Positions 37,611-47,489 of a stretch of DNA of 64,000 nucleotides are shown in pieces (the first letter of the stretch is position 1; every line of letters begins with the position of its first letter). Location of the stretch: the NCBI RefSeq assembly GCF_009931695.1, contig NZ_CP048000.1:4606501-4670500 (forward strand), written 5' to 3'. The notes beneath the pieces are model-generated. The model saw nothing but the letters and a program-made list of their open reading frames with translations, searched no databases and was not told the origin of the DNA. The DNA is from Anaerocolumna sedimenticola. Its GTDB lineage: Bacteria; Bacillota; Clostridia; Lachnospirales; Lachnospiraceae. A program made the position numbers and the translations under genes.

Positions 37611-38361
37611 AGCCTAAGTTTCTTAAATTGTCATAGCTTAATTTTAAGCAGTCGAAGGGACTGCCCTGGCAGGTATCCTGCTCAACCAGCAGATATTCGC
37701 AGTTGGTCTGTTTCAGCTTATCTAAAATAGCTCCGAAATTTATATTTCCCTCCAGAACCGGAGCCATAACGGGTGTCCCGTTTACAACTGCCATATCTTT
37801 TAAATGTACACAGGATAACCGGTCCTTTAGAACTTCAATCCACTGACATACATCACCACCGGCAGCCTGAACCCAGTAGGTATCCAGAGTAATCCCCATC
37901 TCCTCCGGTGAGAAAGCTTTAAGCAGATAATCAATAAGATACTTACCGTTAAATTTTTCGAATTCAAAATGATGATTATGATACATAAATAACTTTCCTG
38001 CTGCAGCTATTTTTTTCGCAGGTTCTTTAAAATCCTCTGCAAAATGGGATACCCAGAAAGGTGTCCGGTATTTTTCCGGCATGGATCCAAGTCCGATATA
38101 GTTACATCCCATAATATTATGTTCCTTGATTAAGTTCTCCGTATCATAGAGTATACGGTTAACATCACTGTGGGTCAGAACAATTTCCAAAGAAAGGCTG
38201 TCGCAGATTTCCTTAATTTTGGATGGGGAGATATCTTTGCCGATACCGGATATCTGAACTGTTGTATACCCCATTTCAGCAATCTTTTTTGCAGAAAAAT
38301 AAAAATCCTTTTCATTCTGAATATAATTCCTTACAGTATATAGTTGTGCTCCCAGTTTCAA
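37603..38361 (-). CDS. TIM-barrel sugar phosphate isomerase/epimerase
   Basis: 252 residues. The likely start is TTG 38361 (GGAAGG SD 9 nt away), giving MKLGAQLYTVRNY as in the family; TTG 38370 abuts the SD. AP_endonuc_2-like barrel with YHNHHFEF, MGITLDTYWVQAAGGD, VHLKDM and LLVEQDTC metal-ligand motifs. First gene of the cluster, divergent from the AraC regulator. Its 3' end is inside the nested palindrome. Confidence 0.88.
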   Translation of the reverse strand: MKLGAQLYTVRNYIQNEKDFYFSAKKIAEMGYTTVQISGIGKDISPSKIKEICDSLSLEIVLTHSDVNRILYDTENLIKEHNIMGCNYIGLGSMPEKYRTPFWVSHFAEDFKEPAKKIAAAGKLFMYHNHHFEFEKFNGKYLIDYLLKAFSPEEMGITLDTYWVQAAGGDVCQWIEVLKDRLSCVHLKDMAVVNGTPVMAPVLEGNINFGAILDKLKQTNCEYLLVEQDTCQGSPFDCLKLSYDNLRNLGYR

Positions 38362-38563
38362 TAGAATCAACCTTCCTTACGTTTTATTATGCTTTTATTG
38401 TAGAAATAATTCAGATAAAATACCATTGCAAATAAGAACATTCATATTGCAAATATAGCGATACTAAACTATACTGAAATAGGTAATAGTGAAACTGTTT
38501 TACTTTCTGAATAACCTTGTTTCACAATAACTATCTCTAAAAAATAAAAAGGTGGATAAAGTA

Positions 38564-39409
38564 ATGGGGATTTTAGCAGAAATAAAAACGGACAGGGTTA
38601 TGTTCAGCTATACGGAAAGCGAAGAAACAAACAAAGATTATTACCTTCATTGCCATAATTATTATGAATTGTATTATTTTATTGACGGGGATGTTGATTA
38701 TCTGGTTGAAGGAAGGCAGTATCATCTCACTCCCCACAGTATTCTTTTGCTAACTCCTAATGTCTTTCATGGAGTGAAAGTAAATTCTACAAAGCCTTAC
38801 CTGCGGTTAGCCCTGCATTTTCTTCCCGATATTCTGTCAATGGAGCGGAGGCATTTATTACTTTCTTCCTACCCCGCTATGGAAAAACATTCTGAGAAAA
38901 AAGTATATTATCAGGACCCGGAACAATACCGGATTTATTCCTTTTTTGAATCTTTAATTGAATGCTCCAAATTGGAGCCGGAATTACAAAAAGAACTGCT
39001 TCCCATTTACATGGAAGCACTGTTATCCCAGGTAACTGTTATGAGCCACTTAATACAAAGTGATTCAGGCAATGGAAGCAGCCCTAACACCATATCAAAA
39101 ATAATTGCTTATCTGAATCAGCATCTGACCGACTCCATAACTCTGGACAAAATTTCGGAGGAATTTTATATCAGCAAGCATCATTTAAACAAAGTATTCC
39201 GGAAAGCCACCGGAACTACGGTCGGTGATTATCTGCTGCACAAAAGGATTATTTACGCGCAGCAGCTGTTAATTAACGGACACACTGCATCTGATGCAGC
39301 ATCCGAATCAGGCTTCGGAGACTATTCTGCCTTTTACCGGGCATATTCTAAGATAATCGGACACTCTCCTTTACAGGACAGAGGTGTGCTGCCTTCTTTA
39401 GTGAAATAA
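38564..39409 (+). CDS. AraC-family transcriptional regulator
   Basis: 281 residues from ATG 38564 (AAAGGTGG SD). N-terminal cupin sensor (HCHNYYELYYFIDG, PHSILLLTPNVFHGV) and C-terminal double HTH (ITLDKISEEFYISKHHLNKVFRK ending in SGFGDYSAFYRAY). Divergent from the epimerase/dehydrogenase cluster, which it probably controls in response to a sugar ligand. Confidence 0.92.
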   Translation: MGILAEIKTDRVMFSYTESEETNKDYYLHCHNYYELYYFIDGDVDYLVEGRQYHLTPHSILLLTPNVFHGVKVNSTKPYLRLALHFLPDILSMERRHLLLSSYPAMEKHSEKKVYYQDPEQYRIYSFFESLIECSKLEPELQKELLPIYMEALLSQVTVMSHLIQSDSGNGSSPNTISKIIAYLNQHLTDSITLDKISEEFYISKHHLNKVFRKATGTTVGDYLLHKRIIYAQQLLINGHTASDAASESGFGDYSAFYRAYSKIIGHSPLQDRGVLPSLVK

Positions 39410-39570
39410 TCTCCTAAATTATCCTTTATTTATATCTACTCCCAGAATATTACATATCTATAATCTTGAATCTATACTTGACTCTAAAATCCAATAAGAG
39501 TATAATCGTTTTTCGTAACGCTTCTACATATGGATTTTGTTACCACTTTAACAATCTGGCAGGTGATATT

Positions 39571-40956
39571 ATGAGTTTTTTAAAGCAAAATATTGAACAA
39601 AGACGTGATCTTATCTTAAATGGCCGAGTCTCCACGACCATAATGCTTCTTTCCGTACCATCTCTTATGATGGGCGTAATACAATCTGTTATACCGGTTA
39701 TTGATGGTTTATTCTTAAATAATATCGTCGGTACCGTCGCCGCAAGTGCTGTTACCTACTCTGCTCCTATCGTTAATATGGCTGCGGCATTAGCTCAAGG
39801 ATTAAGTGTAGCAGGAATGGCTATTATAGGTCAGGCCAACGGAAAAGGAGACTTTGAAGCTGGTCGGCGTATTTCAACACAAATGATTGTTTTTTCATTT
39901 TTATTAGGATTTCTCTTAGCACCGGTTCTTATCGTATCCGCTTTTATTGCTTCCGGACATGTAACTCCGGAAATTTCCAAAGATGTATTCCTATATCTTT
40001 CTCTAAGTGCCAGCGTTCTGCCCTTTTCATTTATGGAATCCATTTATAACTCAATTAAAAATGCCAGCGGTAAACCTGAAGACACCTTTATTAGAATGGT
40101 ATTCATGCTGATATTAAAAGTTATCTTTAATGCCCTGTTTATTGCTGTATTCCGTTGGGGTATCGTAGGTTCCGTACTAGCTTCTCTGGCCTCCAATGTA
40201 CTAATTACTTCCTGGATGTATTATGAACTGTTTATAAAAGCAAGCGGTGACCGCCTTGTATTAACCGGCTTTAAATTTGACCGGCGGATTATAAGAGATC
40301 TTATACATATCGGCTTTCCCTCTATGCTTTCCAGTATTATGTTAAATCTTGGTTTCTTACTGATTAATAACGAAGTCGAGAAATACGGTGCAATCGTCTT
40401 AAACGGACAAGGTATAGCTAACAATATAACCTCTGTATGCTTTATCCTGCCCTCCTCTTTCGGTTCCTCTGTTACCACCATGGTAAGTATGAATATCGGA
40501 GCCGGACAAAGTAAAAAAGCGAAAACTTCCTGTCTGGTTGGGTGTATTATCAGCGCAATAACAGCTATTATATTAATTGCCATTATTGTTCCGTTATCTT
40601 CAAGAATTACCGTTTTGTTTACCCGCTCAAAAGATGTGTTGGAAATAGCTGATAAAGCCTTACATATCTATACTTATTCCGTTGTCGGCTTTGGTATCTG
40701 TATGGTTCAGTTGGGAGCTTTCATAGGCCTCGGGCGAACCAAGATTACTTTGGTAATCAGTATACTTCGTGTATGGCTGCTGCGGTATGTGTTTATATTG
40801 GCGACTGAACACTTCCTGGGCTTTTATTCCGTATTCTGGGGCAATCTCTTCTCCAATTACATGGCTGCTTTGATTACTACTATATTAATACTGAGGGTAA
40901 ACTGGGTCTCTTCCATTCCTCAGGAAATGAAAATAAAAAACGCATCCGGTTCATAA
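39571..40956 (+). CDS. MATE-family efflux transporter
   Basis: 461 residues from ATG 39571 (CAGGTGATATT SD; the ORF opens at 39466). Twelve hydrophobic helices in two homologous halves; the start STTIMLLSVPSLMMGVIQSV and VIDGLFLNNIVG fit MATE proteins, as does the second-half GIANNITSVCFILP. Sodium- or proton-coupled drug/metabolite exporter by family. Stands alone. Confidence 0.9.
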   Translation: MSFLKQNIEQRRDLILNGRVSTTIMLLSVPSLMMGVIQSVIPVIDGLFLNNIVGTVAASAVTYSAPIVNMAAALAQGLSVAGMAIIGQANGKGDFEAGRRISTQMIVFSFLLGFLLAPVLIVSAFIASGHVTPEISKDVFLYLSLSASVLPFSFMESIYNSIKNASGKPEDTFIRMVFMLILKVIFNALFIAVFRWGIVGSVLASLASNVLITSWMYYELFIKASGDRLVLTGFKFDRRIIRDLIHIGFPSMLSSIMLNLGFLLINNEVEKYGAIVLNGQGIANNITSVCFILPSSFGSSVTTMVSMNIGAGQSKKAKTSCLVGCIISAITAIILIAIIVPLSSRITVLFTRSKDVLEIADKALHIYTYSVVGFGICMVQLGAFIGLGRTKITLVISILRVWLLRYVFILATEHFLGFYSVFWGNLFSNYMAALITTILILRVNWVSSIPQEMKIKNASGS

Positions 40957-41002
40957 AAATATCCATTAACTAGGATAAAGAAGTAATTTCAATATGCAAA
41001 AT

Positions 41003-41046
41003 GGGATAAATTTCCCAGTTAAGAATTTATCTGTGAAATTTATCCC
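41003..41046. terminator. Bidirectional hairpin between the MATE and PlsY-like genes
   Basis: GGGATAAATTTC (41003-41014) pairs perfectly with GAAATTTATCCC (41035-41046), 12-bp stem, in the convergent gap. Confidence 0.7.
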
Positions 41047-41070
41047 TAAGCAAATTTATACTTTAAAAAA

Positions 41071-41688
41071 CTACATTTCTTTCCAAAAACGGTATAACTT
41101 TCTTCTGTTAGCATATAGAAATATAATCAGATTTCCGAGCCATACCCCCATATAATAACCCTGTAATCCAGATACCTTTAGACAGATTCCCATAATCAGC
41201 ATTCCGTAAACTACCATCACTCCATCTGCATCTGAAGAAATGGGTTTCCTCTTACTAATACTTCCTGCCAATATTTTGATAATTGCTAATAAAATAGCAA
41301 ATGTTAAGGAAACTTTAAATCTTGATATGGCACTCCATACTCCAAATGTTACAGCAATGGCTTTCCCGCCTTTAAACTTGGTAAAAGCAGGGAATACATG
41401 ACCGAATATCGGGGCAAGTGCTACCGGTACTAGCTTATAACCATTAATAATGCCAGATTCATAAAATAATACCAGGGGCAGATAACCTTTCATAAAGTCC
41501 AGCAGTACACCCAATAATCCCATTTTATAACCGGCAGCATGCCACAAATTAAATGCACCCGGATTACCGTCACCAATGGTTTTTAAATCTTTTTTTACTG
41601 CAATCCCCAGCCAATAGGAAAACATAAGCGAACCGCAAAGATACTCAATCAGAATGAATAACAATAGTATAAGATTATTTTCTCCCAA
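41071..41688 (-). CDS. PlsY-like glycerol-3-phosphate acyltransferase family protein
   Basis: 205 residues, five to six membrane helices. The three PlsY motifs are visible: GSLMFSYWLG, IGDGNPGAFNLW and FKGGKAIAVTFG. PlsY transfers acyl phosphate to glycerol-3-phosphate, but a paralogue paired with a CrtQ-like glycosyltransferase may act on another acceptor, such as a glycolipid. Start overlaps the upstream stop by 14 bp. Confidence 0.85.
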   Translation of the reverse strand: MGENNLILLLFILIEYLCGSLMFSYWLGIAVKKDLKTIGDGNPGAFNLWHAAGYKMGLLGVLLDFMKGYLPLVLFYESGIINGYKLVPVALAPIFGHVFPAFTKFKGGKAIAVTFGVWSAISRFKVSLTFAILLAIIKILAGSISKRKPISSDADGVMVVYGMLIMGICLKVSGLQGYYMGVWLGNLIIFLYANRRKLYRFWKEM

Positions 41689-42778
41689 CCTTAACCTGCC
41701 TTCCTTTCCATGTTACGCTTCCGATAATAGCCACCTGATAATAGGAATATAAAATTATAACGATAAAAAATATGGTTGATATGAAATGTAATACAGGTAC
41801 TAATCTCCCGTATTCTCCGCTGTATTTCAGGAAATAAAAAATCTGCAGGGTAAAAAGGATATATCCTATTAAAAACGGTGTGGCATAAACATTTCCCAGG
41901 ATCATCAAAACCGGAGTAACAAATTCAGCTGCCACTAATCCAACAAACCACAATCCTATCCATATAATCGTGAGAGGACGAAGATTGGCGGTGCTCAGTA
42001 CAGCACCTTTACCAAAACCCTGTAATTCACTCTGAATACCACCGGGATACATCCGGAAAGATACGTTATTAAATCCGATAAAATTATGAACGGGTATTCC
42101 GGCACCAGTTAATTTTTTGCCTAAATTAAGGTCATCTAATACTTCCGACTTCACACTGTCATGGCCTTCTATTTTACTATAATCTTCTCTGGTCATAACG
42201 ATACAGGAACCATATAGACCTTTCTTTTTGCTGTATTGTTCAAAAGGTGAGGTAAACGCCAATACCCCCAGAAGGTAAGGAATAAGGGATAATCTTTCAT
42301 AAAATTTCCGTGTCTTATGATATGGTACAACTGAAATTGCACCGCCTGAAACAGTTCTGGTAAATAATAAAGTCTCCAGTGCTTTTGGTTCCAGTCTTAC
42401 ATCCGTGTCAAGAAATACTAATGTATCACCGGATGATTCTTTCACACCATTCCAAAGTGCCCATGACTTTCCCGTCCATTTGTCAGGTAATTCCGTACTC
42501 TTTATTACTTTCACTCCATAGCTGGTAGCAATCTCATAAGTCTTATCCGTAGACATATCATCAACCACAATAATTTCAAATGGTTCTATCGATTGTGATT
42601 TTAAAGAATCCAGAAGAAACGGTAAATTATCTTCTTCATTTCTGGCGGGTATAATAACGGATACTTTACTATGCATTTTTGTTTGGTATTCAGGATTTTT
42701 AAGCAGAATTTTTGAAAAAAGAACATAGCCACACATGCAGGAACAAACTAATAAAATCACGATTAACATAATAGTCAT
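41675..42778 (-). CDS. Membrane GT2 glycosyltransferase (CrtQ-like)
   Basis: About 367 residues (ATG 42778 or 42769 after AAGGAAAAGGGG; the ORF opens at 42841). N-terminal anchor helix, then GT-A fold (VSVIIPARNEEDNLP, IIVVDDMSTDKT, FLDTDVRL), a QxxRW-like region with GGIQSELQGFGKG, and three to four C-terminal helices. Resembles diaponeurosporenoate-type and other lipid glycosyltransferases. Coupled to the PlsY-like gene, suggesting acylated glycolipid synthesis. No carotenoid genes are nearby. Confidence 0.82.
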   Translation of the reverse strand: MTIMLIVILLVCSCMCGYVLFSKILLKNPEYQTKMHSKVSVIIPARNEEDNLPFLLDSLKSQSIEPFEIIVVDDMSTDKTYEIATSYGVKVIKSTELPDKWTGKSWALWNGVKESSGDTLVFLDTDVRLEPKALETLLFTRTVSGGAISVVPYHKTRKFYERLSLIPYLLGVLAFTSPFEQYSKKKGLYGSCIVMTREDYSKIEGHDSVKSEVLDDLNLGKKLTGAGIPVHNFIGFNNVSFRMYPGGIQSELQGFGKGAVLSTANLRPLTIIWIGLWFVGLVAAEFVTPVLMILGNVYATPFLIGYILFTLQIFYFLKYSGEYGRLVPVLHFISTIFFIVIILYSYYQVAIIGSVTWKGRQVKVGRK

Positions 42779-42867
42779 CCCCTTTTCCTTAATATGGAAT
42801 CTATGGAAATATTTATTAATTATATTATAAGCTTTTGGCAAAAATAGTCAATCACAATTGTTTTTAA

Positions 42868-42963
42868 AACCGAAAGAAACAAGCTTTACGAGTTTCTCCG
42901 TTTCCCGTGCCCGTTGGAATTATTGCAAGCAAGCTTGCTAATTCTCACTTTGCTTTCGCGGAA
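42868..42963 (-). repeat. 96-bp interspersed structured repeat, copy D
   Basis: Minus orientation; starts 2 nt after the T-run of a terminator (GGGGATTTTTATTTCCGCG on the minus strand). More diverged in the middle (GGGCACGGG for CGCACGCG), but the terminal hairpin is kept (AAACGGAGAAAC with GTTTCTTTCGGTTT). Confidence 0.9.
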
Positions 42964-42970
42964 ATAAAAA

Positions 42971-42994
42971 TCCCCGGCCATATAAAACCGGGGA
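42971..42994 (-). terminator. Intrinsic terminator after the XRE gene
   Basis: TCCCCGG (42971-42977) pairs with CCGGGGA (42988-42994); the minus-strand T-run is followed at once by repeat D. Confidence 0.8.
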
Positions 42995-43077
42995 AATTCC
43001 ATGTCAGAAATCAGCTGAATTAATTATAACCCTGTCTGCCACTATTGTCTGCTTTCATAGGATATAACTTACTATAT

Positions 43078-43905
43078 TTACTTTGTTAATCTTTGGTCCA
43101 TATTAATAACGCGAAGAATTTCCTCTACTATGGCATTAACATTATTATTATTTTTTGTAAGAACTTCTTCTTCCAATATTTCAATTATTGCTATTAAGTT
43201 GTGAATACTCTGGTTTTTCATAATGATACCCTCTAAAACCCTTTGAACGGTTAAATAGGATATCTTTTCAGGAATCACTTCATCAGCTACACCCGGATAG
43301 TTCTCTTTCAGATTGTCAATTAGTGTTTTCACCATATGTTTATTTATAATCGCCGCATAATTGGCTGTGCAGATTTGGAATAATTTCTCCATAATATATG
43401 TATATACAGAATCATTTATTAAATCTAATTCCTCTCTGTATAAAACTCTGTCATAAGATATAATTTGAAATTCTTTGTCGTTAAGGTTGTTGTCATCAAC
43501 AATGCGGATTCTGGGGATTAATATGCCATATAGGCTTGCAATCTGCAATCTTTTATCGGTAATCAGCTTTGTCTTTAATCCTTCTACAATTGCCGGAATA
43601 ATATCCTTTCCAAATGTCAGCTTAACCGGTTCAGCACAAATATTGGATAAAAGCTTTTTCTGATCAAATAAACCATCTTTCTCCGTCATGTCTGCTTTTG
43701 CTGTAATACCAAAAATTTCATTGGCATCAATGCCCAAAATATTACTTATGCTGTTAATCAAACCAATATCAGGCAGGCTTTGTCCGCGCTCCCATTTTGA
43801 AACTGCCTGCGCTGTTACTCCCATTCGTGAAGCAAATTCCTCCTGTGTCATATTTTTATTTTGCCGATAAACTGCCAGTCGTTCTCCAAAATTATTCATA
43901 TCCAT
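43078..43905 (-). CDS. XRE-family regulator with large C-terminal domain
   Basis: 275 residues from ATG 43905 (AAGGAGAAAATATT). HTH at 7-60 (LAVYRQNKNMTQEEFASRMG, then QAVSKWERGQSLPD). The remaining 200 residues are helical and without recognised motifs. Common clostridial layout of HTH_3 plus a conserved unknown domain. Target unknown. Confidence 0.88.
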   Translation of the reverse strand: MDMNNFGERLAVYRQNKNMTQEEFASRMGVTAQAVSKWERGQSLPDIGLINSISNILGIDANEIFGITAKADMTEKDGLFDQKKLLSNICAEPVKLTFGKDIIPAIVEGLKTKLITDKRLQIASLYGILIPRIRIVDDNNLNDKEFQIISYDRVLYREELDLINDSVYTYIMEKLFQICTANYAAIINKHMVKTLIDNLKENYPGVADEVIPEKISYLTVQRVLEGIIMKNQSIHNLIAIIEILEEEVLTKNNNNVNAIVEEILRVINMDQRLTK

Positions 43906-44086
43906 AATATTTTCTCCTTTTGTAATTAAGTATTATAAAAGCAGTATAACAATAGATTACTTATTTGTATAACAACCAGCTGTTCATAAAAGATTCAACT
44001 GTCCTTGCAAAATCAAATATCCATAGCTTTGGACAGTTCGACCAGCTTATTAGTCCATAAACAACCTTTCGCATGTCCTCTTATGT

Positions 44087-44908
44087 TTATGTATTTTTCA
44101 CTATTTCATTGCAACGTTCAATTACCAATTGAATTAATGCCTGTTTTTCATTTTCTGAAATCCATTCCCGTAATCTTGCTGCTGCAACAGGCAATTCCCA
44201 TCTATTAATATCCTCAATACTTCTTTTCGAAATCATGAGATATTCTTTTATATATATTTTATATATGTGATATTTAAAAATTGAAATAAACTTTTTCATA
44301 ATCCATGGTGCATGTGAAACTTCACCATACTTTAGTAAAATACATGTACGTGCAACATCAGCACATGCATCTCCCCTGCAGGCTGTCATCCAATCTAAAA
44401 AGACTGCCTTATTATCTGCTATCATTATATTACCTGGATGAAAATCAAAATGGCATAACACATTACCATCTGGTAATTGTTTTAAATATTTTCGGATTAT
44501 TTCTTTATATTCTTCTGAAAGCACATGAACACTATCCACATCTTCTTCTAATTTTTCTTTTACACTATACAGTGTATCATCAACCGGTTTTTGTATATCC
44601 AGATGATACTGTGCTAATTTCTTTGCATAATCATTGATTTTCCAAAAAGAAACAAGCATAGTTTTTAACAAATCAGTTCCCTTAATTTCTTCATAGACAA
44701 TTCCATGCCTGCCATTTATCTCAACCATCTCATATACTTTGGGAATACAGTTCAATATTTTCTGTACGGTAATTCCATTTTGATATTCTCTTTCCACGAC
44801 GCTTTTATGTAGTCCATTCCTAAATAACTTCAATATTTTATTACTATCCAATTTATATATTTCAGCAGTATTACCTTGCCCTATCATTTTTTCCATATTT
44901 ATCACCAT
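44087..44908 (-). CDS. APH/choline-kinase-like phosphotransferase
   Basis: 273 residues, SD GGAGGAAATTT. Kinase-like small-molecule phosphotransferase: GQGNTAEIY loop, KILKLFR lysine, CHFDFHPGNIMI catalytic loop and FLDWMTACRGD metal-binding Asp. The family includes aminoglycoside kinases and many housekeeping sugar or choline kinases; the substrate here is unknown and resistance should not be assumed. Confidence 0.85.
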   Translation of the reverse strand: MVINMEKMIGQGNTAEIYKLDSNKILKLFRNGLHKSVVEREYQNGITVQKILNCIPKVYEMVEINGRHGIVYEEIKGTDLLKTMLVSFWKINDYAKKLAQYHLDIQKPVDDTLYSVKEKLEEDVDSVHVLSEEYKEIIRKYLKQLPDGNVLCHFDFHPGNIMIADNKAVFLDWMTACRGDACADVARTCILLKYGEVSHAPWIMKKFISIFKYHIYKIYIKEYLMISKRSIEDINRWELPVAAARLREWISENEKQALIQLVIERCNEIVKNT

Positions 44909-45206
44909 AAATTTCCTCCAATGATTAATAAATCACCTCACAAATTCCAGTTCACTCAATTCTCTTATCAATAATATCATATTGATTATAATTAATAAAC
45001 TTTATTTTCCAGCCAGATAATAGATTTTTATGTATACCTATTTGTCAGATATATCATCCACCATTTCCATAAATGGTTTAACTGGTATTGCACAGGTGTG
45101 TTACGTTAAATAATCGAACACGACAAAAACACGGGAACGCCGCAAGTTTATATACCAATACATTTACGACGGCCCCGTTTTTATGTAAAAAGTGCGTAAC
45201 AAAATT

Positions 45207-46502
45207 CTATATTAATATTGTATTTTGTAACTCCGTTACAAGCTTATCCAAAAAAAGTGATAATTTGCTTCTGTCTGATTCTGTTCCATATAAATTAATG
45301 CTAAGTGTCGCAACATCATCGAATGTTGAAATCGCTAATTGAAAATATGGACTGTATTTGATCGAACCCGTCATATATGCTTCCGTTACTTTAACACTTC
45401 CGAAAGTAAGCTTAGTTTTATCTAATATCCCGATATTCGTAAATGCTATAAAAGGATTGGAGAAGTTTTTTTCAATTAAACTTCTTGCTAATTTATCAGG
45501 CAGTAAATCAAATGCTTTTTCCATCAGGTAAATACTTTTAACACAGGAAATATTTGATTTTTCTTTATCCATAACCTGTTTTACCTTACAAAGTGTTTCC
45601 TCAAACAAAAGACCGATTTCTGAACCGATATTACAGGTAAGATTGGTACATAAATTACAAATACCGTTTGTTCTCCGGTTTGGCAGGTATTTTCTGGTAT
45701 CCACCGTGCATGGTATTATGACAGTACGGCCGTATAATTGGTAAAGAACACGCACATATGCCGTAACAATCATATCGTTCACAGTAGCACTGTAATTTTT
45801 AGCATAAGCTTTTAAAGCTGAAAAATGTTCCTGTGGTATGGACCGTGTTTCAATATAAGGATTGGAGAGGTCTCCTTCTAAATCAAACTGTATTGGGTCG
45901 ATTGTTGCCATATCATTTTTACCAAATAATATTCTGAATTTATCTCGTAGGGAAAAGGTTTTGAAGACTTGATTCATCTTTCTGTTTCCCATTGCCGCCA
46001 TATGCAGATTCATTTTCTTATGTAAATTAATGTAAATATTACATAACATATAAAGATATTCTTTAAATCCTGCGGCATCACATAACATATGATTCATGGA
46101 GATACAGAGTTTATCAATTTCCCCTTTGCGTATTACTTCAGCTTTCATCTGCGGGCCATCAAACGCATCAATTTCCTTACAAATAAAGTGAGTAACACTT
46201 TCCTCCGTATTTGCGGATACCAAAAAATGTACCATATCATCTGATGTATAACCTTTATCTTCCCAGGTTAGCTGACCTTTCGTTTCATCCAACCTGCACC
46301 TTATAAGCGGAAAAGCCTCTGCTGACAGGTTAACCGCATGCTTAAAACGTTCTAAATCAAGTTTTCCTGAAAGCGTAGCAACAAAATGCAGAGTATGATC
46401 ATTGATATTTTTTACTTTAAAAAGATATTGAAGTTTATCCCATGCTTCTACTTTATAACTAACAGATTGACTATTTGTCGTTTGGTTCCACCTTCTTTGC
46501 AT
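45207..46502 (-). CDS. Condensation-domain-like acyltransferase
   Basis: 431 residues. HxxxDxxG active-site motif seen as HMLCDAAG near residue 150, and a late NIGIL / YSPYFQLAIS region typical of the CAT-like superfamily (NRPS condensation, WS/DGAT, alcohol acetyltransferase). Free-standing, with no NRPS modules. Its ATG lies 32 bp inside the 3' end of the preceding membrane-protein gene, so the two are coupled. Substrate unknown; lipid or surface-polymer acylation is one option. Confidence 0.78.
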   Translation of the reverse strand: MQRRWNQTTNSQSVSYKVEAWDKLQYLFKVKNINDHTLHFVATLSGKLDLERFKHAVNLSAEAFPLIRCRLDETKGQLTWEDKGYTSDDMVHFLVSANTEESVTHFICKEIDAFDGPQMKAEVIRKGEIDKLCISMNHMLCDAAGFKEYLYMLCNIYINLHKKMNLHMAAMGNRKMNQVFKTFSLRDKFRILFGKNDMATIDPIQFDLEGDLSNPYIETRSIPQEHFSALKAYAKNYSATVNDMIVTAYVRVLYQLYGRTVIIPCTVDTRKYLPNRRTNGICNLCTNLTCNIGSEIGLLFEETLCKVKQVMDKEKSNISCVKSIYLMEKAFDLLPDKLARSLIEKNFSNPFIAFTNIGILDKTKLTFGSVKVTEAYMTGSIKYSPYFQLAISTFDDVATLSINLYGTESDRSKLSLFLDKLVTELQNTILI

Positions 46503-47168
46503 TCAATGAAAGTCCATCTATAAATATTAAATGTTTTTCAAACCAAGTACTGAAAATTCCGATTGTCATTCCATTGATGAGTGCACATATGATTGTACCG
46601 ATATTTACTCCTTCAAAATGAAACATACCAAAAAAACAAAGGACATAATAACACTAATCAAACAACTTACACAATCGTAACAAGTCTTAAACTTATTTAT
46701 ATTAATTTCAAACCGTTTTGATACCTCTTTAACAAAAAGTTCATATACTTCCGGTGCAATATAAGTATGAAACATAAATGCCACACCAATAGCACACAAA
46801 ATAAAACCTATAGAAAAGAAAACAATCCTCCAAATGAACACATCTGTTTTAATCAGTCCTGCCATAAACATACATCCATCCAATGTAATACCATAAATTA
46901 CTGCTGTTACAAAAGAAAACAGATAGGATGCTTTGAATTTTCTCAATACCGTCATCATTATAATTAATAATGTAGCTTGAACCGTATATTCCATCATACC
47001 AAAAGTTATAAAGCTCCAAATCTGTGAAAATTTAAGGTAAAGTATATATGCAGGCGCAACAACCATGGACATTCCAAAGTTTGCTTTCTCCATCAATGCA
47101 GTTCCCAATGCCAATGTTATAATACCACAAATATATGCAATTTCCGTATAAAATGTTTTCTTCTTCAT
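46471..47168 (-). pseudogene. YitT/DUF6198-like membrane protein (frameshifted here)
   Basis: ATG 47168 (GGGAGGAAAA SD). Five or so membrane helices (AYICGIITLALGTALMEKAN, FGMSMVVAPAYILY). The frame closes at 46605, but one extra T in the run at about 46617 (coding strand TTTGTTTTTTTGG) continues the protein as FFGMFHFEGVNIGTIICALI to a stop at 46471, 30 bp inside the acyltransferase gene. About 232 residues when restored. Probable homopolymer error. Function unknown; partner of the acyltransferase by coupling. Confidence 0.7.
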
Positions 47169-47196
47169 TTTTCCTCCCAAAAACAAAACAACGAAA

Positions 47197-47281
47197 CCTG
47201 TTTAATATAGAAACAGGAAAAGCTGTTTTTAATTATACATAAACCAAAAAAAGCAACCACCCTGTTTGATATAGAAACAGG
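47197..47281. promoter_or_regulatory. Two identical-core palindromes in a divergent promoter region
   Basis: CCTGTTT-N7-AAACAGG occurs at 47197-47217 and again at 47261-47281, each followed by AAAAG(C/T)TG. Spacing is 64 bp (six helical turns) between the membrane-protein/acyltransferase operon and the HAD gene. This looks like a pair of repressor operators. Confidence 0.6.
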
Positions 47282-47489
47282 AAAAGTTGCCTTAACAGGC
47301 TAACATAAACCGAGCAAAATGTCAATAAAACATTATTTATAATTTACCTCTTTAACAAATACCTAGATAATGATATTGATACCGGATTATTCTTTATTGT
47401 ATAATATTACCATGAATTACAGTTGCATTTGACGTTTTTGAGTATTAGTCAGTTCCATAACAAATAAAACAAATGAAAGGATATTACGT

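Noticed and set aside
43961..44074. 37-codon minus-strand ORF between the XRE and APH-like genes
   Set aside because: GAGG is too close to the ATG and there is no membrane or domain signal; likely chance.
45107..45190. GC-rich inverted sequence AAAAACACGGG ... CCCCGTTTTT
   Set aside because: Could be an insertion-sequence end, but only a short imperfect terminator-like hairpin is visible after the acyltransferase gene; no second end found.
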